Of a DNA stretch of 10,258 bases, positions 6,198-10,258 are shown piece after piece. The notes beneath the pieces are model-generated. The model was given only the letters and a program-made list of their open reading frames with translations, did not search any database and was not told the DNA's origin. Source of the stretch: Syntrophaceae bacterium (GTDB lineage: Bacteria > Desulfobacterota > Syntrophia > Syntrophales > UBA2185); assembly GCA_003508565.1 (NCBI GenBank), contig DNUI01000128.1, positions 1 through 10,258 of the forward strand, written 5' to 3'. Numbering within the stretch: the stretch's first letter is position 1; each line of letters opens with the position of its first letter. The position numbers were made by a program, and so were the translations under genes.

Positions 6198-7889
6198 TCA
6201 GCATAGTAATGTTTTATTGTATTCATCAATAATATCCTGCTTCCTGATCCCGTGATCGATAAAATCCCACGGCAATATTTCCTCGGTACTTTTGTGCCGA
6301 TACACATAGAAATCCGGATTCACATTGACTTCTTTAAAGGCCTTCGGCCAGTTGCCCTTGTTTTGATGAGCTGCCAGAAGAATTTTGCCGATCTTTCTGT
6401 CGCCAAGGGAAAGCAACGCCTGTATATAATTCCACTTTGGGAGGTCATGAATTACATTTACATATGTTTCTTTGCGCAGGGAACGCTCAATTTTTTGTAT
6501 CCGTTTCCTGACGGTATTAATATCTTCCAGAGGATACCATTGAAAGGGCGTTGCAGGCTTTGGAATAAACTGATTAATGCTTAAAGTAATGCGTTTGAAA
6601 TTTCTTCTCCCCGCAGAAGATTTTACTGCGTGGTGTTTAATTCTTCTGATTGTAGTTGTGATATCTTCGATATCTTCTTCCTGTTCCGTCGGCAAGCCAA
6701 TCATAAAATAGAGCCTGATATTAACGATTCCATATTCGATGAGCATTTCTAAGGCATGGGAAATATCTTCGTCTGTGATACCTTTATGGATGAGATTCCT
6801 AAGACGTTGGTTACCTGCCTCCGGCGCCAGAGATACGGTCTCGACAGATGATTTCTTCAGCAAAGAAACCAATTCGGTGTTCAGTTTGTCCAGTCTGCAT
6901 GAACCGATAGCCACTTTGCCGTTTTGGTTCATGATATACCGGCAGAGGGAAAGAAGTTCCGGGTGATCGGAAACGGCTGTTCCTAAAAGCCCGATCTTCC
7001 GCTGTCTATGGATTCCTCTAAGAAATGACGGCTTCAGTGTCTGTAAATTCCTGAATCTGACGGGTCGATAGAGAAATCCTGCCGCGCAAAAACGACATCC
7101 TCGATGGCATCCTCTGCTTACCTCCGTGAGAAACAGTTCCTTGAATTCTGCGTGAGGAGTGGTAATGCATTGATCAGTAGTGAACGTGTTGATGTCTTTG
7201 ACATGCCTTCTCTTTATTGTATGCGGCAATGAAGATTTGAGCGGTTCCATATTTGCGATGAGATGGTTATCTTTGTAATTAACTTTGTAATATTTTGGAA
7301 CATACGCTCCTTCGATTTCTTCCTGGATGGTATATAACAATTCGTTCCGATTAAAACCGAGGCCGCGGGAATCCTTAAAGAGTTTAAGAAATTCCGGCAG
7401 AATGTCTTCCCCCTCTCCCAGTAAAAAAAGGTCGAAAAAATCGGCCAACGGTTCCGGATTCAACGTTACTGAGACACCGCCACCGACAATAAGAGGCTCT
7501 GTTTCTTTCCTCTCACCAGCGGTGAGGGTAATGCCCGCCATGCTTAGCATCTTCAGTATATTGGGGTAATCGTTTTCAAAGGGTATGGAAAAAGCGATAA
7601 TATCAAATTCTGTGAGTGATTTCTGCGATTCCAGACTGAAAAGAGAAATTGATCCCATGGTGAATTCGGCTTCATCCTCGGGATCGGGGAGAAAGGTCCT
7701 TTCACAAAGGAATGATGTGTTACGGTTTATTAATGCATAAATTGTTTGAAATCCCAGATTGGACATTCCTGTCCGATAATAACTTGGGTACGCAATGCAG
7801 ACTGTGAGGAGTTCTCCCCATATCTTTTTCTGATATCCCTCTTCCTGGGCCACAAGATCAAAATATTTTTTTTTAAGTTTCCAAGACAT
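6198..7889 (-). CDS. B12-binding-like radical SAM protein
   Basis: Protein of 563 residues. The N-terminal half (about 25-170) has the vitamin-B12-binding-like pattern of a radical SAM family (resembling TIGR03960): YYRTGMSNLGFQTIYALIN, LFSLES, IVGGGVSVTLNPEPLADF and LGEGEDI. The radical SAM core starts at SRGCHRGCRFC with the CxxxCxxC cluster cysteines at 261, 265 and 268, followed by YRPVR, EAGNQRLR and MIGLPTEQEED. The iron-sulphur cluster would cleave S-adenosylmethionine to give a radical; substrate and product are unknown. Related proteins in other phyla are often next to or fused with a DUF2344 protein, absent here. It lies downstream of ftsZ, a placement I recall from other Desulfobacterota, but no division role is established. 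The start at 7889 is set by AGGATTAT just before the ATG; that site lies inside an inverted repeat. All cluster cysteines are intact. Confidence 0.9.
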   Translation of the reverse strand: MSWKLKKKYFDLVAQEEGYQKKIWGELLTVCIAYPSYYRTGMSNLGFQTIYALINRNTSFLCERTFLPDPEDEAEFTMGSISLFSLESQKSLTEFDIIAFSIPFENDYPNILKMLSMAGITLTAGERKETEPLIVGGGVSVTLNPEPLADFFDLFLLGEGEDILPEFLKLFKDSRGLGFNRNELLYTIQEEIEGAYVPKYYKVNYKDNHLIANMEPLKSSLPHTIKRRHVKDINTFTTDQCITTPHAEFKELFLTEVSRGCHRGCRFCAAGFLYRPVRFRNLQTLKPSFLRGIHRQRKIGLLGTAVSDHPELLSLCRYIMNQNGKVAIGSCRLDKLNTELVSLLKKSSVETVSLAPEAGNQRLRNLIHKGITDEDISHALEMLIEYGIVNIRLYFMIGLPTEQEEDIEDITTTIRRIKHHAVKSSAGRRNFKRITLSINQFIPKPATPFQWYPLEDINTVRKRIQKIERSLRKETYVNVIHDLPKWNYIQALLSLGDRKIGKILLAAHQNKGNWPKAFKEVNVNPDFYVYRHKSTEEILPWDFIDHGIRKQDIIDEYNKTLLC

Positions 7890-7891
7890 AT

Positions 7892-8051
7892 AATCCTAAA
7901 TCCTAGTTTCTTAATCCTCAACAAGTTCAAAGATCATCCGTCTTGGGCGGGATATTGTTCTGATTCATTTTCCGTTACGCTCGCCATCGGCGGGATATAA
8001 TGTCTTGCTCATTTACATTTTGATATTGTTAAGCATTCCGGATTTAGGATT
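7892..8051. repeat. 12-bp perfect inverted repeats bounding the ftsZ-radical SAM intergenic region
   Basis: AATCCTAAATCC (7892-7903) and its exact reverse complement GGATTTAGGATT (8040-8051) enclose 136 nt. The segment fills nearly all of the 176-nt gap between ftsZ and the radical SAM gene. It has no coding potential and no T-tract terminator. The left copy supplies the AGGA ribosome site of the radical SAM gene. This could be a small nonautonomous (MITE-like or REP-like) element or chance repeats of an AT-rich hexamer; there is no visible target duplication. Confidence 0.45.
7946..7998 (+). repeat. Direct repeat GGCGGGATAT, two copies
   Basis: GGCGGGATAT occurs at 7946-7955 and again at 7989-7998, 43 nt apart, inside the segment bounded by the 12-bp inverted repeats. 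The second copy is preceded by CGCCATC, giving a CGCC/GGCG hairpin. The repeats could be protein binding sites or part of a REP-like element. Confidence 0.5.
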
Positions 8052-8065
8052 TCGTGTTTCACCTT

Positions 8066-9214
8066 TCAGTCAGCCTGTCTTCTTAAGAAGGTGGGTATTT
8101 CAAGATCCATATGGTCTATGTCATCAACCATTCCCAGTTTTACCACATTGACATTTTCAATTGGTTTTTCCTGTCTCAGATATGCAGGCATGGAGAGATC
8201 CTCTCTTTTGTGAGAGCCCATACGTGGGATATTCTTCATGACCTGCTTATTTTTTTCTGTTTCAAATCCCGTAGCAATGACTGTGATGCGTATTTCGTCG
8301 CCCATATTCTCATCAACGACGGTCCCGAAAATTATATTGGCATCCTCATGGGCCTCTGACTGAACCAGAGATGACGCCTCATTGATTTCATAGAGAGTCA
8401 TATCGGGACCCCCGGTGATATTGAGCAGAATGCCATGCGCGCCTTGTATGGTATTGTCTTCAAGGAGGGGGGATGATATTGCTCTTTGTGCGGCTTCCAC
8501 TGCCCTGTTATCACCGCTTGAAACTCCGGTTCCCATAAGCGCCATTCCCATATCGGACATGATAGTTTTCACATCGGCGAAGTCGAGGTTAATCAATCCC
8601 GGAACCATAATCAAATCGGAAATACCTTTTACGGCATGGTACAGGATATCATCTGCTTTCTTGAATGCGTCCAAGAGTGAAATATTTTTACCTCCGAGAC
8701 TGAGAAGCCGTTGATTGGGGACGATGATTAAGGTATCCACAATCTTTCTCAATTCTTCAATACCCTCTTCCGCTTGCAGATTTCTTTTTCTTCCCTCAAA
8801 GAGAAAGGGTTTTGTCACGACGGCAACGGTGAGGACCTGCATTTCTTTGGAGATTTCTGCCACTATGGGTGCACCGCCGGTACCCGTACCACCGCCCAGA
8901 CCGGCAGTGATAAAGACCATATCTGCCCCCTCAAGGTTATTTTTTAATATGTCTTTTGTTTCAATGGCGGACCTTCTTCCTACATCGGGATCAGAACCGG
9001 CACCCAGTCCCTTAGTAACGTCAGCGCCGATCTGAATCTTGATAGGTGCAACGGATGCTCCCAAGGCCTGGGCGTCGGTGTTCGCCGCAATGAAATCGAC
9101 ACCCTGAAGGTTGCACGATATCATGGTGTTTACGGCATTACCTCCCGCTCCACCTATGCCGATTACTTTAATCTTCGCTGAATTTGTGATCGCTGGCTCC
9201 ATTAATTGAAACAT
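8066..9214 (-). CDS. ftsZ: Cell division protein FtsZ
   Basis: Tubulin-like GTPase of 382 residues that polymerises into the Z ring at the division site. The N-terminal GTP-binding part shows IGIGGAGGNAVNTM (18-31), NTDAQAL (45-51) and the tubulin signature GGGTGTG (107-113). The T7 synergy loop NLDFADV (209-215) keeps the catalytic Asp211 and Asp214. The globular core ends near residue 318 (VIATGFE). The tail is short and carries the conserved C-terminal peptide DLEIPTFLRRQAD (370-382), which binds FtsA and other partners. A second, similar motif, DLSMPAYLRQ (339-348), lies 31 residues earlier. The start at 9214 follows a very strong ribosome site in the 15-nt gap after ftsA, and translation is probably coupled to ftsA. 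An internal Met5 is a less likely start. No frameshift or missing residue is seen. Confidence 0.98.
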   Translation of the reverse strand: MFQLMEPAITNSAKIKVIGIGGAGGNAVNTMISCNLQGVDFIAANTDAQALGASVAPIKIQIGADVTKGLGAGSDPDVGRRSAIETKDILKNNLEGADMVFITAGLGGGTGTGGAPIVAEISKEMQVLTVAVVTKPFLFEGRKRNLQAEEGIEELRKIVDTLIIVPNQRLLSLGGKNISLLDAFKKADDILYHAVKGISDLIMVPGLINLDFADVKTIMSDMGMALMGTGVSSGDNRAVEAAQRAISSPLLEDNTIQGAHGILLNITGGPDMTLYEINEASSLVQSEAHEDANIIFGTVVDENMGDEIRITVIATGFETEKNKQVMKNIPRMGSHKREDLSMPAYLRQEKPIENVNVVKLGMVDDIDHMDLEIPTFLRRQAD

Positions 9215-9216
9215 AA

Positions 9217-9228
9217 CCCTCCCTCCCC
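9217..9228 (-). promoter_or_regulatory. Doubled Shine-Dalgarno sequence of ftsZ
   Basis: The minus strand reads GGGGAGGGAGGG immediately before TT-ATG. Two overlapping GGAGG-like sites are available: one ends about 6 nt before the start codon, at good spacing, and the other only 2 nt before. The site fits high FtsZ translation and lies just after the ftsA stop (9230-9232). Confidence 0.6.
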
Positions 9229-9229
9229 A

Positions 9230-10258
9230 TTAAAAAAATTCCAAAAACCATTTTTTTATATTATGTAATGTTTTTCCGAAAACGTTCATTTCAAACCTTT
9301 TCAAATCTTCTTTCGATACATTTTTACTGCCATAGATAACAAGCCCCACTCCTGTTGCATACATGGGAGAGTTTACAACATCCGTCAACCCTCCGATCCC
9401 TGTCGGACAGCCTCTTCTCACAGGCATATTAAAAACGTGCTCGGCTAATTCCGTGATTCCCGCCATGATAGATGTTCCTCCAGTCAATACAACACCGGCG
9501 GCTAGTATGTCTTCATATCCTGATTTGATAACTTCTTTGTAAGACATATTCAGAATCTCTTCAGCCCGGGGTTCAATAATTCTACCCAGGATCTGACGGG
9601 TAACTTCTCTCGGTTCTCGTCCTCCTACGCTGGGGACCTCAATGATTTCATTTTTAGGTATCATTGGAGAAAACGCACATCCGTACTTTAATTTAATTTT
9701 TTCTGCTTCTGTAAGAGGTGTTCTCAAGCCGGTGGCAATATCGCTGGTGATAAAATTACCCCCTACGGGTATTACGGCAGTATGTTTAATGCTCCCGTCG
9801 GAAAATACAGCAATATCCGTAGTACCGCCACCAATGTCTAAGAGAACCACTCCCAGATCCTTTTCATCGGTACTAAGAACTGCTTCACTTGATGCCAATT
9901 GCTCAAGAACGATATCGTCAATATCCAGTCCCACTCGATTCACCGATTTTACAATATTCTGTACAGATGCGGATGCTCCGGTGACAATATGAACTTTGGC
10001 TTCGAGACGAACACCGGACATCCCGATGGGATCCCTAATGCCATTCTGGTCGTCAACGACATAATTTTGGGGCAGTGTGTGCAGGATTTCTCTGTCCAGG
10101 GGTATGGCAATGGCTCTTGATGCTTCGATTGCCCTCTGGACATCATCATCATCAACCTCTCGACCCTTCACGGCCACGATACCCAGACTGTTTTGTCCCT
10201 TTATATGTCCACCGGCAATTCCCACATGCACGGAACTGATCTCGCAACCGGACATATG
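9230..10258 (-). CDS. ftsA: Cell division protein FtsA (partial, N-terminus beyond right edge)
   Basis: Actin-like ATPase that tethers FtsZ filaments to the inner membrane and recruits later division proteins. The window holds 342 residues; complete FtsA is about 410, so roughly 70 N-terminal residues are outside. The codon before the Met at 10255 is still coding (His), and that Met belongs to the internal MSGCEI segment, not the true start. Visible features are the 1C domain (HVGIAGGHIKG onward), the phosphate-binding LLDIGGGTTDIAVF (about 138-151 from that Met), the adenosine motif VVLTGGTSIMAGI and the GIGGLTDVVNSPMYATGVGL block. The C-terminal helix ends KKWFLEFF, the expected amphipathic membrane-targeting sequence. 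ftsZ follows after 15 nt. No frameshift is present. Confidence 0.97.
   Translation of the reverse strand, partial: HMSGCEISSVHVGIAGGHIKGQNSLGIVAVKGREVDDDDVQRAIEASRAIAIPLDREILHTLPQNYVVDDQNGIRDPIGMSGVRLEAKVHIVTGASASVQNIVKSVNRVGLDIDDIVLEQLASSEAVLSTDEKDLGVVLLDIGGGTTDIAVFSDGSIKHTAVIPVGGNFITSDIATGLRTPLTEAEKIKLKYGCAFSPMIPKNEIIEVPSVGGREPREVTRQILGRIIEPRAEEILNMSYKEVIKSGYEDILAAGVVLTGGTSIMAGITELAEHVFNMPVRRGCPTGIGGLTDVVNSPMYATGVGLVIYGSKNVSKEDLKRFEMNVFGKTLHNIKKWFLEFF

Noticed and set aside
7975..8001. A TATAAT (7996-8001) on the plus strand as a promoter
   Set aside because: No good -35 box at 16-18 nt, and the transcript would run antisense into ftsZ. AT-rich chance match is more likely.
8415..9035. Plus-strand open frames of about 100 codons opposite ftsZ, and similar ones opposite ftsA
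   Set aside because: Shadows of strongly conserved minus-strand genes, with no ribosome sites or domain patterns of their own.

Overview
The window looks like a core chromosomal segment from a Desulfobacterota (deltaproteobacterial) genome, possibly of the Syntrophales type. I judge this from gene content and sequence style (FtsZ tail, helicase subtype, radical SAM protein downstream of ftsZ), not from a database search. Coding density is high and I see no phage, CRISPR, transposase, tRNA or rRNA genes.

Layout. Positions 1-1037 (minus strand) hold the N-terminal 345 residues of a Ski2-like superfamily II helicase that runs off the left edge. A divergent, AT-rich region of over 470 bp follows. 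It contains a good sigma70-type promoter facing right (1276-1304), several palindromes and hairpins, and a terminator-like hairpin (1434-1483), so it may encode a small RNA or a structured leader. Then comes ptsP (plus strand, 1599-3932), the GAF-containing enzyme I of the nitrogen phosphotransferase system. Everything to its right is on the minus strand. In transcription order from the right edge: ftsA (its 5' end lies outside the window), ftsZ, a B12-binding-like/radical SAM protein, an exported TPR protein, exodeoxyribonuclease III (xth) and a small GAF/DUF484-like protein. The last of these converges on ptsP with only 37 bp between stop codons.

How the genes relate. ftsA and ftsZ are the distal end of the division (dcw) cluster: FtsA anchors FtsZ filaments to the membrane. 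The spacings ftsA-ftsZ (15 nt) and xth-GAF (13 nt) indicate translationally close, co-transcribed pairs. The other minus-strand genes could share read-through from the dcw promoter, but they have no evident functional link to division. PtsP is a sensory phosphotransfer protein, and its phosphate acceptor (NPr) is not in this window.

Most of the window is ordinary. The points most worth a second look are the promoter-plus-hairpin unit upstream of ptsP, the roughly 160-bp segment bounded by 12-bp inverted repeats between ftsZ and the radical SAM gene, the doubled FtsZ tail motif, and the TTCGCGAA-type palindromes flanking the divergent region. I found no convincing new biological system.
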